A stretch of DNA of 32,760 nt, taken from NCBI RefSeq assembly GCF_900269665.1, contig NZ_LT985361.1:4548735-4581494 (forward strand). Direction: 5' to 3'. Below, in pieces: positions 1 to 7,270 of this stretch. Under the pieces are notes generated by a model. That model saw nothing but the letters and a program-made list of their open reading frames with translations. It was not told the DNA's origin and did no database searches. Made by a program: the position numbers and the translations under genes. The DNA is from Nocardia suismassiliense (lineage in GTDB: Bacteria; Actinomycetota; Actinomycetes; Mycobacteriales; Mycobacteriaceae). Each line of letters opens with the position of its first letter. Position 1 is the stretch's first letter.

Positions 1-1458
1 CGACCCGGTGCCACTCGATGAACCCGCAGCGCGCCCGCCCGAGGCACCCGCCCCGGACCGTCCCTTCGAACCTTGATCGCGCGACGACCCTTTCGCCGAA
101 CCATCCTTGCGCCGATCGGCCGCCGCATGCTCGGCCCGCACCGGCGCGCCCCCGCCGCGCGTCTCACCCGACCGCCGCCCGGCTCCGGAGCGTCGCCGAC
201 CGGTCCCCGAATTACTCTCCGCCACAGGCTGCTTGGGAGGTGCAGGTGCGGCGACCGGAACGCCCGAGGGCTGCCGTGCCCCGGTGATCTCGATCAGCCG
301 ACGATCGCCGGGCCGAACATCGATGCCCACGATTTCAACGCCGGCCTTGCGCGACATAGCCTCGACCTCGCGCCGTTCCTCGTCCATCACCAGCGTGACG
401 ACCACCCCGTCCTCACCCGCCCGCGCGGTCCGCCCGGCGCGATGCAGATACGCCTTGGACTCCGCGGGCGGATCGACGTGCACCACAAGCGAAATGTTGT
501 CGACGTGGATTCCTCGCGCCGCGACGTCGGTGGTGACCAGCACCGGAATCGACCCGTCCGCGAACGCCGCCAGCGTGCGCGTCCGGTTGTTCTGCGCCTT
601 ACCGCCGTGCAACGCGCCTGCCGCGACGCCGGCCCCACGCAACTGCTTGGCCAGCCGGTCCGCACCGTGCTTGGTGCGCACGAACATGATGGTGAGCCCG
701 TCGCGCGCGGCGATCTCGGCGGCCACGGACCGCTTGGCGAGCTTGTCGCGCACGAAGAGCAGGTGGTGCGTCATGGTGGTGACCGACGCGGACGCGGGCG
801 CGGTGGAGTGGGTGACGGGGGAGCGCAGGTAACGCTTGACCAGCTTGTCCACCTCGCCGTCCAGCGTGGCCGAGAACAGCAGCCGCTGACCATCTTTCGG
901 TGTCTGGTCGAGCAGTTTGGTGACCTGCGGCAGGAACCCCATGTCGGCCATGTGATCGGCCTCGTCCAGCGCGGTGATCCGCACATCGGACAGCCCTGCC
1001 GAACCCTGCGCGATCAGATCGGAGAGTCGCCCGGGTGTGGCGATGAGCAGATCGACGCCGCGCGCGAGCCGCTCGGCCTGCCGCCGGATCGGCGCGCCAC
1101 CGACCACCGACGCGACCCGCAAGCCCATCGCGAGCGCGGGTCCGTCCAGTGCCCGTTCGATCTGCGCGGCCAGTTCACGGGTGGGCACCAGCACCAGTCC
1201 GCGCGGCCGCCCCGGCTTGGTCGACCCGCTGGCCAGCCGGGCCAGCATGGGCAGACCGAACGCGAGCGTCTTACCGGACCCGGTCGGGCCGCGGCCGAGC
1301 ACATCCTTGCCCGCCAACGCATCCGGCACCGTCGCGGCTTGGATCGGAAACGGTGCCTCGATGCCGTCGTTGCGCAGTGCCTGCACGAGCACGGCGGGCA
1401 GCCCCAGGTCCATGAAGGTCACGGTGGGCGCCGCGGCGACGGGTGTCGAGGGGGTCAC
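1..1458 (-). CDS. DEAD-box ATP-dependent RNA helicase (3' end cut by window edge)
   Basis: The frame stays open from a GTG at 1458 to the window edge, 486 codons without a stop. Reading from the GTG, the helicase core shows motif I GSGKT (residues 60-64), PTREL, TPGR, DEAD (165-168), SAT, and the motif VI string HRAGRTARAG (His339 onward). Both RecA-like domains are therefore complete. After about residue 410 the protein becomes a basic Arg/Gly/Ser-rich tail, typical of RhlE/CsdA-like helicases, where such tails bind RNA nonspecifically. The family unwinds short RNA duplexes in ribosome assembly and mRNA decay in the cytoplasm. GTG 1458 is preferred because GAAAGG lies about 12 nt upstream and the region before the Q-motif (MDLGL at residue 16) matches the family. 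The neighbouring M56 gene ends 149 bp upstream on the same strand, with no clear operon link. The C-terminus is missing. Confidence 0.9.
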   Translation of the reverse strand, partial: MTPSTPVAAAPTVTFMDLGLPAVLVQALRNDGIEAPFPIQAATVPDALAGKDVLGRGPTGSGKTLAFGLPMLARLASGSTKPGRPRGLVLVPTRELAAQIERALDGPALAMGLRVASVVGGAPIRRQAERLARGVDLLIATPGRLSDLIAQGSAGLSDVRITALDEADHMADMGFLPQVTKLLDQTPKDGQRLLFSATLDGEVDKLVKRYLRSPVTHSTAPASASVTTMTHHLLFVRDKLAKRSVAAEIAARDGLTIMFVRTKHGADRLAKQLRGAGVAAGALHGGKAQNNRTRTLAAFADGSIPVLVTTDVAARGIHVDNISLVVHVDPPAESKAYLHRAGRTARAGEDGVVVTLVMDEERREVEAMSRKAGVEIVGIDVRPGDRRLIEITGARQPSGVPVAAPAPPKQPVAESNSGTGRRRSGAGRRSGETRGGGAPVRAEHAAADRRKDGSAKGSSRDQGSKGRSGAGASGGRAAGSSSGTGS

Positions 1459-1607
1459 GGGTGCTGTGTGCCTTTCGTAGGACGCGCTCGTGCTCGGAAA
1501 ACGCGTTGCAGGTGGGGCGGTGCGCGCTACGGGAGAACAGCAGCGCGAAAAGACGATGCGGCCGACCGAGTAGCAGGCCAAGTGTCCAGGATACGTCCTA
1601 CGATCCG

Positions 1608-2546
1608 CTAACCACGGAACAGGCGTTCGAGCTCCACCAGCCAGGGCACCGCGACGGCCATGGTCGGCACGACGAGGATGGCGGCCGAGCCGAGGTAGGC
1701 GGCGGTGGCGACCCGAACGTCACCGATCCGCCCGGTGAGGCGCTGGATGCGAATCAGGGTGGTCGGCCCGCCCGCGGCGAGCGCACCCTGCGGCGCGGTG
1801 GACTTCGAGCAGGCGACGAGCGCGCGCGCCAGCGGCTTCGGGCCGGTCACCTTCACCGCGGAGTCGTCGGCGAGCAGTTCGATGAGCAGTTTCACCGAGC
1901 CGAGCGCGGCCTTGCTTCGGACGAATCGCGGAAACGCTTCGTGCACAGCGGTGAACGCCTCGAGCACCAGGTCGTGCCTGGCGCGCAGGTGTGAGCGTTC
2001 GTGGCTGACGATCGCGGTGATCTCCGCGTCGTCCAGGTTGGTCAGGGTGCCTTCGCTGATCACCACGCGCTGGCGGAGACCGGGCAGGCAGTAGGCGATC
2101 GGTTCGGTCGCGGCGAGCACTCGGATATCGGAGGCGCGGCGGCGCGGACCGCTCTGATCGAGCAGGTCGACCAGCATCCGGTGCCTGGCCCGCCTGCGCC
2201 GCGTGTGCACCCCAACCCGGACGATCGCGTAACAGAGCCGCGCGCCGACCAGCAGTGTCAGCGCGAACACGAAAACGTAGGCCAGCCACAGCGGTAACCC
2301 GAGCGCGTCGATCTCGCGGGTGGGTGCGGTGGTCGGCCTGCCGTCGGGTCCGGGCACCAGCAGTTCGGCGGCGATGGCCAAACCGGAGCCGAACGCGCTG
2401 AGCACGGCGGCGAGCGCGATGGCCTGCCAGAGCACGAGCGCGGCGCGGGGCGTCCGGTATGTCCAGGTCGCCCGGCTGAGCAAGGCCGGGGCAGGCCCCG
2501 CGAGAAGCAATGCGAGTCCGGCGAATACCGGCGCGGTTGCGTTCAT
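1608..2546 (-). CDS. M56 family zinc metallopeptidase (BlaR1-like, membrane)
   Basis: This 312-residue membrane protein has a zinc-peptidase signature HERSH at 182-186 and a downstream third-ligand region ELLADDSA (Glu223, Asp227). Hydrophobic segments lie near 7-23, 36-62, 86-107 and at the C-terminus (about 281-303). The pattern fits family M56, relatives of BlaR1/MecR1 that cleave a partner repressor or another membrane or cytosolic target. There is no penicillin-binding sensor domain, which would follow the last segment in BlaR1, so the signal sensed is unknown. It lies 40 bp downstream of a BlaI repressor gene on the same strand, the same order as Rv1846c-Rv1845c of M. tuberculosis. The two are probably one transcription unit, repressed by BlaI and possibly relieved by this protease. 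The ATG at 2546 has only a weak ribosome site (GTGAG-like). Confidence 0.88.
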   Translation of the reverse strand: MNATAPVFAGLALLLAGPAPALLSRATWTYRTPRAALVLWQAIALAAVLSAFGSGLAIAAELLVPGPDGRPTTAPTREIDALGLPLWLAYVFVFALTLLVGARLCYAIVRVGVHTRRRRARHRMLVDLLDQSGPRRRASDIRVLAATEPIAYCLPGLRQRVVISEGTLTNLDDAEITAIVSHERSHLRARHDLVLEAFTAVHEAFPRFVRSKAALGSVKLLIELLADDSAVKVTGPKPLARALVACSKSTAPQGALAAGGPTTLIRIQRLTGRIGDVRVATAAYLGSAAILVVPTMAVAVPWLVELERLFRG

Positions 2547-2586
2547 CGACTCAGCTCACTGCGTTGGGGGCAAGGTCGCGAGGAGT

Positions 2587-2976
2587 CTACTGCGGGGGCG
2601 GTGTGTCCTCGTTCGCTTCGAGCTTAGCGAGTGCTTCGCGAAGTGCGGCAGCCTCATCCTTTCCGACCTGTTCCACGAAGTGCACCAGCGCGGCGGCGCG
2701 GCTGCCCGCGGCGTCGGCCTGTTGTAGTGCGTCCACCATGAGGCTGGCGACCAATTCGTCCCTGCTGTGCACGGGCGCGTAACGATGAGCACGGTCGTCG
2801 CGCTGCTGGACCACGAGGTTCTTCTTCGCGAGTCGTTGCAGCACCGTCATCACCGTGGTGTACGCGAGCTCGCGGCGTGCGGCCAATGCCTCGTGCACCT
2901 GCCGGACTGTCTGCGGTTCATCGGTCGACCACAACTGGTCCATGACCGCTTTCTCGAGTTCACCAAGTCCTGCCAT
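2587..2976 (-). CDS. blaI: BlaI/MecI/CopY family transcriptional repressor
   Basis: The 129-residue protein opens with GELEKAVMDQLW, continues with the winged-helix string TVRQVHEAL...TTVMTVLQRLAKKNLV (about 20-57), and ends in an acidic helical dimerisation tail, all characteristic of BlaI/MecI/CopY repressors. Length is normal (120-140). In this family the N-terminal winged helix binds TACA/TGTA-type palindromes as a dimer, and induction follows cleavage by the partner M56 peptidase, which is encoded directly downstream here. The ATG at 2976 is supported because the conserved N-terminus starts at once. There is no Shine-Dalgarno sequence, but a TAAAAT -10 hexamer ends 6 nt before the ATG, so the transcript is probably leaderless. 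A candidate operator sits at 3011-3027. By synteny this is the counterpart of M. tuberculosis Rv1846c. Confidence 0.93.
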   Translation of the reverse strand: MAGLGELEKAVMDQLWSTDEPQTVRQVHEALAARRELAYTTVMTVLQRLAKKNLVVQQRDDRAHRYAPVHSRDELVASLMVDALQQADAAGSRAAALVHFVEQVGKDEAAALREALAKLEANEDTPPPQ

Positions 2977-3027
2977 TCCACAATTTTACGGACTCAACGA
3001 CGCGCATGCGTACTACAGGGTGTCGTA
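2977..3027 (-). promoter_or_regulatory. blaI promoter with candidate BlaI operator
   Basis: On the minus strand a TAAAAT -10 hexamer (2988-2983) lies six bases before the blaI ATG, which predicts transcription starting at the ATG itself. At 3011-3027 is TACTACAGGGTGTCGTA, two 7-base arms around GGG with one mismatch (TGTCGTA against the ideal TGTAGTA). TACTACA/TGTAGTA arms are the known BlaI/MecI operator form. The site overlaps the expected -35 position, so a bound dimer would block RNA polymerase: negative autoregulation. Confidence 0.65.
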
Positions 3028-3054
3028 ACTATGGAATAGCTGGTGTGGTATTTG

Positions 3055-3924
3055 TCATACGGCGGTGGATTCGGGCATGACGGGCCCGCCTGCCTTGCCG
3101 AGAACGTGGCGCGTTCCGATCGGCACAACCATCGGCCGGCCGGACACCGGATCCTCCAGCACCGAGGCGTCGAGGTCGAAAACCTCGCGCAGCAAAGCGA
3201 CGTCGATGATGTCGGCGGGCTTGCCCTGCGCGACGATGCGACCTTCGCGCATCACGATCAGCTCATCGCTGTAGCGGATCGCCAGATTCAGGTCGTGCAA
3301 CACCATCACCACGGTGCGGCCGAGCTCGGCGTGCAACCGATCGACCAGGTCGAGCACGTCCACCGCGTGCGCGAGGTCGAGGTAGGTGGTCGGCTCGTCG
3401 AGCAGCAGGATGTCGGTGCCCTGCGCCAGCGCCATGGAGATCCAGGCCCGCTGGCGTTGGCCGCCGGAAAGCTCGTCGAGCGCGCGGTCGGCCAGCTCGG
3501 CGATGCCGGTCTGCGCGAGCGCGGTCATCACCTCGTCCTCGTCGGCGGCCGACCACTGCTGGAACCACGACTGATGCGGATGACGCCCGCGCGCCACGAG
3601 ATCGGCGACGGTCAGCCCCTCCGGCGCGACCGGCGACTGCGGCAGCATGCCGATCACCCGGGCCACATCTTTGGTCTTCATCGTCGAAATGGCCTTGCCG
3701 TCCAACAACACTCGGCCCTGTTGCGGGCGGAGCAACCGGCCGAGCGAGCGCAGCAGGGTGGATTTGCCGCAGCCGTTGGGCCCGATCACCGTGGTGATCA
3801 CGCCGGGCGCGATGTCGAGGGTCAGCCCGTCGATGATCACCCGATCGCCGTAGGCGAGCGTGACGTCGTCGGCGGCGAGCCGGGTTGGCGCCGATTCCGC
3901 GGTGGTCGCAGCGTCTGTGGTCAT
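3055..3924 (-). CDS. Iron-siderophore ABC transporter, ATP-binding protein (FecE/FhuC-like)
   Basis: This 289-residue ATPase powers import of a ferric siderophore through the two permeases encoded upstream. Visible motifs are Walker A GPNGCGKST (48-56), Q-loop Gln96, signature LSGGQ (152-156), Walker B DILLLDE (171-177) and H-loop His210. The length and strings such as LDEPTTYLDLAHAVDVL are typical of the FecE/FepC/FhuC branch. The ATG at 3924 overlaps the stop of the permease gene (ATGA, 3921-3924), so translation is probably coupled. The frame is open far upstream, but that part merely shadows the permease gene. It is last of the three-gene operon driven from the iron box at 6096-6114. No substrate-binding lipoprotein gene accompanies it in this window. 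Confidence 0.93.
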   Translation of the reverse strand: MTTDAATTAESAPTRLAADDVTLAYGDRVIIDGLTLDIAPGVITTVIGPNGCGKSTLLRSLGRLLRPQQGRVLLDGKAISTMKTKDVARVIGMLPQSPVAPEGLTVADLVARGRHPHQSWFQQWSAADEDEVMTALAQTGIAELADRALDELSGGQRQRAWISMALAQGTDILLLDEPTTYLDLAHAVDVLDLVDRLHAELGRTVVMVLHDLNLAIRYSDELIVMREGRIVAQGKPADIIDVALLREVFDLDASVLEDPVSGRPMVVPIGTRHVLGKAGGPVMPESTAV

Positions 3925-5006
3925 GACAGCGTCGCCTTCCGATTCATTCGCACGAGCAGGTAGAGTAGGAACGGTCCGCCGAAGGCCGCGGTCACGATGC
4001 CCACCGGCAGGTCGGCCGGGAAGAGCGAGCGCGACGCGACATCCGCGCCGACCACCAGGATGGCACCGGTGAGCGCCGACCCGATCAGCGGTTCGCCTGG
4101 GGTGCGCAGCAGCCGCCGCGCGATCTGCGGCGCGGACAGCGCGACGAAACTCACCGGCCCGACGGCCGCGGTCGCCACCGAGGCGCCGACCACCGCCGCG
4201 CCGATCAGGATGGCCTGCTGGGTTTGGATGCGAACACCCAGCGACCGGGTGGTGTCGGCGCCGAGCCGCAGCGCGGCCAAGGTGCGGGCCGAGCCGAGCG
4301 CGACGACCACCACCACGGCCAGCGCCAATGTCGCTGGCAGCAAACCGGATCGATCGGCGTTGTTCAGAGATCCGTTGAGCCACAACTGGGCTCGCTGGGC
4401 GTCTTGCAGTGTGGCGCGGGTGAGCAACCAGCTGATGCCGGCCAGCAGCAAGGCGTTCATGCCGACGCCGATCAGGACCAGGCGCAAACCCGTCACGCCC
4501 CGGTCACCGGTCGGACTGCGGCCCCAAGCCAAGAGATAGATCGCCACGGCGGTGAGCAGACCGCCGGCCAAGGCGGCCAGCGGCGCGCCGAACGTCGCGA
4601 GCAGCCCGGTGCCACCCCCGCCGACCACCACCGCGACGGCGCCGAGGCTGGCGCCGGTAGTGATGCCGAGCATGTCCGGCGCGGCGAGCGGGTTGTGCAG
4701 GATGGACTGGGTGATCGCCCCCGCGAGTCCGAGGGCGGTCCCGACGACCAGCGCGGTGAGCGCCCGCGGCAGCCGGGAGTCGAGCACGATGAACCGCTGG
4801 GCTCGGGTTCCGCCGCCGGTCAGCACGTCGATCACTCGGCCGAGCGGGATGTGCGAGTCGCCGGTGGCGATGTCCAGGCAGAAGCACAGCACCAGCAGCG
4901 CGACCAGCGCCAGGACGACGAGCACCATCACCGGACGCAACACCACCGAGGCGGGCCCGACCCGCAGCGCCGGCCGTGAGCTCGCGGTCTTCAGCGACAG
5001 TGTCAC
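3921..5006 (-). CDS. Iron-siderophore ABC transporter permease (FecCD family, second subunit)
   Basis: This 361-residue polytopic membrane protein has about ten hydrophobic segments and the FecCD hallmark RLPRALTALVVGTAL followed by LHNPLAAPDMLGI, near residues 80-130. It is one half of the transmembrane channel of a ferric siderophore importer. The GTG at 5006 overlaps the stop of the preceding permease gene (GTGA, 5003-5006). The reading frame is open another 139 codons upstream, but that stretch is Arg-rich and has no FecCD similarity, so it is only the shadow of the upstream gene. The overlapping arrangement with both neighbours shows a single translationally coupled operon. Confidence 0.92.
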   Translation of the reverse strand: MTLSLKTASSRPALRVGPASVVLRPVMVLVVLALVALLVLCFCLDIATGDSHIPLGRVIDVLTGGGTRAQRFIVLDSRLPRALTALVVGTALGLAGAITQSILHNPLAAPDMLGITTGASLGAVAVVVGGGGTGLLATFGAPLAALAGGLLTAVAIYLLAWGRSPTGDRGVTGLRLVLIGVGMNALLLAGISWLLTRATLQDAQRAQLWLNGSLNNADRSGLLPATLALAVVVVVALGSARTLAALRLGADTTRSLGVRIQTQQAILIGAAVVGASVATAAVGPVSFVALSAPQIARRLLRTPGEPLIGSALTGAILVVGADVASRSLFPADLPVGIVTAAFGGPFLLYLLVRMNRKATLS

Positions 5007-6049
5007 AGGCTCACCAACTTCCGACGCCGGACGAACGCGATGAAGAACGGCGCACCGACCGCGGCCAGCATCACGCCCACCTGCAGCTCTCCCGGTTTGG
5101 CCACGACGCGTCCGACGATGTCGGCGATCAGCAGCAGCAGTGCGCCGAACAATCCGGAGTACGGGACGAGCCAGCGGTAGTCCGGCCCGGTGATCACCCG
5201 GGCCAGGTGCGGCACCACGAGCCCGAGGAATGCGATCGGGCCGACCGCCGCGGTCGATGCGCCGGACAGCAGCACGATCGCGGCGAGTCCGAGCGCACGA
5301 CTGCGGCCGATGTTCACCCCGAGTCCGCGCGCCACGTCGTCGCCGAGACTGAGCAGATTCAGGCCGGGGGAGGCGATGAGGGCGAGGAGCAAACCGAGGG
5401 CCAGGAATGGCAGTACCTGCCATAACACCGAGGCGTCGCGGCCCGCGACCGTGCCGACGACCCAGAATCGGTAGGTGTCCAGCGCCGCGGGATCAAGCAG
5501 CACAATGGCATTGGTCATCGCCTGCAAAAATGCGGTGACTGCCGCGCCGGCCAGCACCAGGCTCAACGGGCTCGCCTTGCCGCCGCCGATGGCCGAGGCG
5601 CTGAACACCACCACCCCGGCGATCAGCGCTCCGGCGAAGGCGAACCAGATGTACTGCTCCGGCGCGGTGAACGCGAACAGGTAGATGCTCAGCGCCGCGA
5701 GAAATGCCGCGCCGGCGTTGAGCCCGAGCAGTCCGGCGTCGGCGAGTGGGTTGCGTGTGTAGCCCTGGATCAGCGCGCCCGCCATGCCGAGGGCGAGTCC
5801 GGTGACCAGCGCCAGCGCCGTGCGAGGTAGCCGAAGTCCACGTACGATTTCCTCGGCGGTGGAACCGGCCGGGCAACTGAACGGTCCACCAGGACAGGTG
5901 AGCGCGTTGTGCAGGGCGTCGTAGACGGTGCCCGGCGCCAGCGACCTGGTGCCGATCGCGATGCTGGCAACCACGGCGAGCAGGAGCAGTGCGGTCAGGA
6001 TGAGCAGGCCGGTCAGGCGACGCCGCCGTGTGTTGCCGAGCGTGGTCAC
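5003..6049 (-). CDS. Iron-siderophore ABC transporter permease (FecCD family, first subunit)
   Basis: First gene of the importer operon, 348 residues and strongly hydrophobic. It contains RLPRTALALVTGLALGMAGALIQ and RNPLADAGLLG, the FecCD-family signature, and a conserved C-terminal stretch VGPIAFLGLVVPHLAR. With the downstream permease it should form a heterodimeric channel in the cytoplasmic membrane. A short region with two cysteines (TCPGGPFSCPAG, near residues 51-62) sits in the first extracytoplasmic loop, a possible disulfide. The start is GTG 6049; the best ribosome site (AGGAG) is about 12 nt upstream, rather far, so the exact start is slightly uncertain. The iron box lies 47 bp upstream, indicating repression by IdeR when iron is plentiful. 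Confidence 0.92.
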   Translation of the reverse strand: MTTLGNTRRRRLTGLLILTALLLLAVVASIAIGTRSLAPGTVYDALHNALTCPGGPFSCPAGSTAEEIVRGLRLPRTALALVTGLALGMAGALIQGYTRNPLADAGLLGLNAGAAFLAALSIYLFAFTAPEQYIWFAFAGALIAGVVVFSASAIGGGKASPLSLVLAGAAVTAFLQAMTNAIVLLDPAALDTYRFWVVGTVAGRDASVLWQVLPFLALGLLLALIASPGLNLLSLGDDVARGLGVNIGRSRALGLAAIVLLSGASTAAVGPIAFLGLVVPHLARVITGPDYRWLVPYSGLFGALLLLIADIVGRVVAKPGELQVGVMLAAVGAPFFIAFVRRRKLVSL

Positions 6050-6095
6050 GGTGACGAACTACTCCTGAGATTCGTGGTAGCAGAGTACTGGTTGG

Positions 6096-6114
6096 TCTGG
6101 TAAGCCTAACCTAT
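6096..6114. promoter_or_regulatory. Iron box (IdeR/DtxR-type) in divergent promoter region
   Basis: TCTGGTAAGCCTAACCTAT matches the IdeR consensus TTAGGTTAGGCTAACCTAA at 14 of 19 positions, including both GGT...ACC half-site cores. It lies in the 107-bp gap between the importer operon (-) and the FhuF-like gene (+), where one bound regulator could control both. On the plus strand a TATCTT hexamer at 6112-6117 overlaps its end. Repression by Fe-IdeR is inferred from the known mode of action of the family. Confidence 0.8.
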
Positions 6115-6156
6115 CTTGCGGTACGCACCGCTACGGCCAATCCTCGAGGAGGTTCA

Positions 6157-6867
6157 ATGCCCGAGCTCATGACCACCTGCCCGCCGCGCCATACGTACCT
6201 GGCGTTCGATCGCACGTGTGACAGGCTGCGCGCGCTGCAGCCTGAGCATCCGCGTGTGTATGCGGTGGCGGCGATGGTCGAGCAGGGCAAGCGCCGATGG
6301 TGGCGGCTCGCCGACGGGGTGCGCGAAGGTCGCATCGAACGCATGTATCGCAGGCACGCCGCGGAGATGATCCGCGCCGATGTCGCGGCCGAGGTGGTGG
6401 CGACCGCGCTGATCCACGCGGTGGTCGGCCGGGTGATCGCGCTGCTGGTGGCCGAGGGCCGGGCCTGGGATCCGGGCCTGGAGAACCTGTGGATCCACAC
6501 CGACAACGACGGCGGCATCGACTGGGCCGGGCTGGGCGACACCACCATTCGCGTGCTCGACGGCGACCCGCTGGGCGAGGAGCCGGGTGTGGTGAGCCTG
6601 CCGTGCGAGGGCGCGATGTATGTCTGGCTCGCGCATCGCTGCGAGCCGTCGCTGACGCTGATCCAGTCGAGCATGGCCCGCTACTCCGGGCTGAGCGCGC
6701 GCCGATTCTGGCTGCTGGTCGGTGAATCCATCGCGGGCGCCTCGACGTACGTGCCGGATCTGGCCGGCACCGACGCCGTGGTGGGCACGCGGCGCGGTCA
6801 AGGGCTCTTGGCGGCCTTGGAACAGCGCGGATTACCGGTTCGACGCGCGACGGCCTTGCTAAGTTAG
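6157..6867 (+). CDS. FhuF-like siderophore-iron reductase homologue lacking the 2Fe-2S cysteines
   Basis: The 236-residue protein resembles the FhuF family in its central part (ATALIHAVVGRVIALL, then GRAWDPGLENLWIH, about 83-114). FhuF-type proteins reduce ferric siderophores in the cytoplasm using a 2Fe-2S cluster held by C-terminal cysteines (CC...C..C). Here the only cysteines are at 8, 21, 150 and 162, and the C-terminus reads VRRATALLS where the family usually has RR-x-CC. It therefore looks like a cluster-less or truncated member; redox activity is doubtful and a binding or release role is possible. The ATG at 6157 has an excellent GAGGAGG site 4 nt upstream. The iron box at 6096-6114 precedes it, and its TAG stop lies inside the next iron box (6864-6882). 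Family assignment is from visual similarity only. Confidence 0.55.
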   Translation: MPELMTTCPPRHTYLAFDRTCDRLRALQPEHPRVYAVAAMVEQGKRRWWRLADGVREGRIERMYRRHAAEMIRADVAAEVVATALIHAVVGRVIALLVAEGRAWDPGLENLWIHTDNDGGIDWAGLGDTTIRVLDGDPLGEEPGVVSLPCEGAMYVWLAHRCEPSLTLIQSSMARYSGLSARRFWLLVGESIAGASTYVPDLAGTDAVVGTRRGQGLLAALEQRGLPVRRATALLS

Positions 6868-6885
6868 GTAAGCCTGACCTATAGT
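6856..6885 (+). promoter_or_regulatory. Strong promoter overlaid by second IdeR-type iron box
   Basis: TTGCTA (6856-6861) and TATAGT (6880-6885) are separated by 18 bp, one of the best sigma-A-like promoters in the window. The spacer and -10 are covered by TTAGGTAAGCCTGACCTAT (6864-6882), which matches the IdeR consensus at 15 of 19 positions. IdeR binding here would exclude RNA polymerase. Transcription should start near 6891-6893. No protein gene begins close by (the next start is at 7271), and a terminator lies at 6948-6986, so the promoter appears to serve a short RNA. Confidence 0.8.
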
Positions 6886-6891
6886 CATAAC

Positions 6892-6986
6892 CGGCGTAAG
6901 GATTGGTCGAGAGTCCCGAGGGCTGCGGTGACCCCCGATCCATTGCCGCGAAGGGCTCCACCCCTAGGGGTGGAGCCCTTCGCTTT
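6892..6986 (+). ncRNA. Candidate iron-responsive small RNA (MrsI-like)
   Basis: A transcript of about 95 nt is predicted from the IdeR-overlaid promoter to a strong intrinsic terminator, with no plausible coding frame. Possible structure: GGAT and GGTC (6900-6903, 6905-6908) pair with ATCC and GACC (6938-6941, 6930-6933) around internal bulges, enclosing a G/C-rich loop, followed by the terminator hairpin. In M. tuberculosis the IdeR-regulated small RNA MrsI (ncRv11846) lies between blaI (Rv1846c) and Rv1847. Here the RNA also lies between blaI and the thioesterase, which sits where Rv1847 does in M. tuberculosis. MrsI represses iron-rich proteins under iron limitation. Promoter, operator and terminator are seen directly; identity with MrsI is inferred from position and regulation, not from sequence comparison. 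The 5' end is estimated from the -10. Confidence 0.68.
6948..6986 (+). terminator. Intrinsic terminator (17-bp perfect stem)
   Basis: A perfect 36-base palindrome (6948-6983), 17 bp with a two-base TA centre, running GCGAAGGGCTCCACCCC and its complement, followed by TTT. It would end the candidate small RNA and any read-through from the FhuF-like gene. Confidence 0.9.
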
Positions 6987-7210
6987 GTCCAGGTGTGACC
7001 TATCTCGCTTTTCCGTTCCCTGGCGTGCCGCGATTTCGCGGGTCTACTGTGACGCCGACACGGAAGCGAAATCCCCTGAACCACTGGGTGATTCGTCGCA
7101 TTTCGGACAGCACGGCGGGTCGGAAACCGCCGCGTGGCCGAGCTGTGCGATGCCGTGTCGCCGACCTTCGGTGCGACCGCCGCCGCACCGCTGCCGAGTC
7201 GCCGACGCCC

Positions 7211-7230
7211 GTTTGCCTTGCCCGGCAAAC
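7211..7230 (+). promoter_or_regulatory. Inverted repeat upstream of the carbonic anhydrase gene
   Basis: GTTTGCC and GGCAAAC form a perfect 7-bp inverted repeat around TTGCCC, 40 bp before the carbonic anhydrase start. It may be an operator or an RNA hairpin. The rest of the stretch 6987-7270 shows no convincing gene or promoter. Confidence 0.3.
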
Positions 7231-7270
7231 GTTCTCGCCGTCGCTCATCCTGTACCGAGGAGTGTGCCGG

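Noticed and set aside
73..1611. Long forward ORF (512 codons) over the helicase gene
   Set aside because: It is the antisense shadow of the minus-strand DEAD-box gene; the product is His/Arg/Gly-rich with no domain, whereas the opposite strand carries all helicase motifs.
6991..7001. AGGTGTGACCT as a third iron box
   Set aside because: The AGGT and ACCT half-sites are only 3 bp apart instead of 7, so it does not fit the IdeR consensus.
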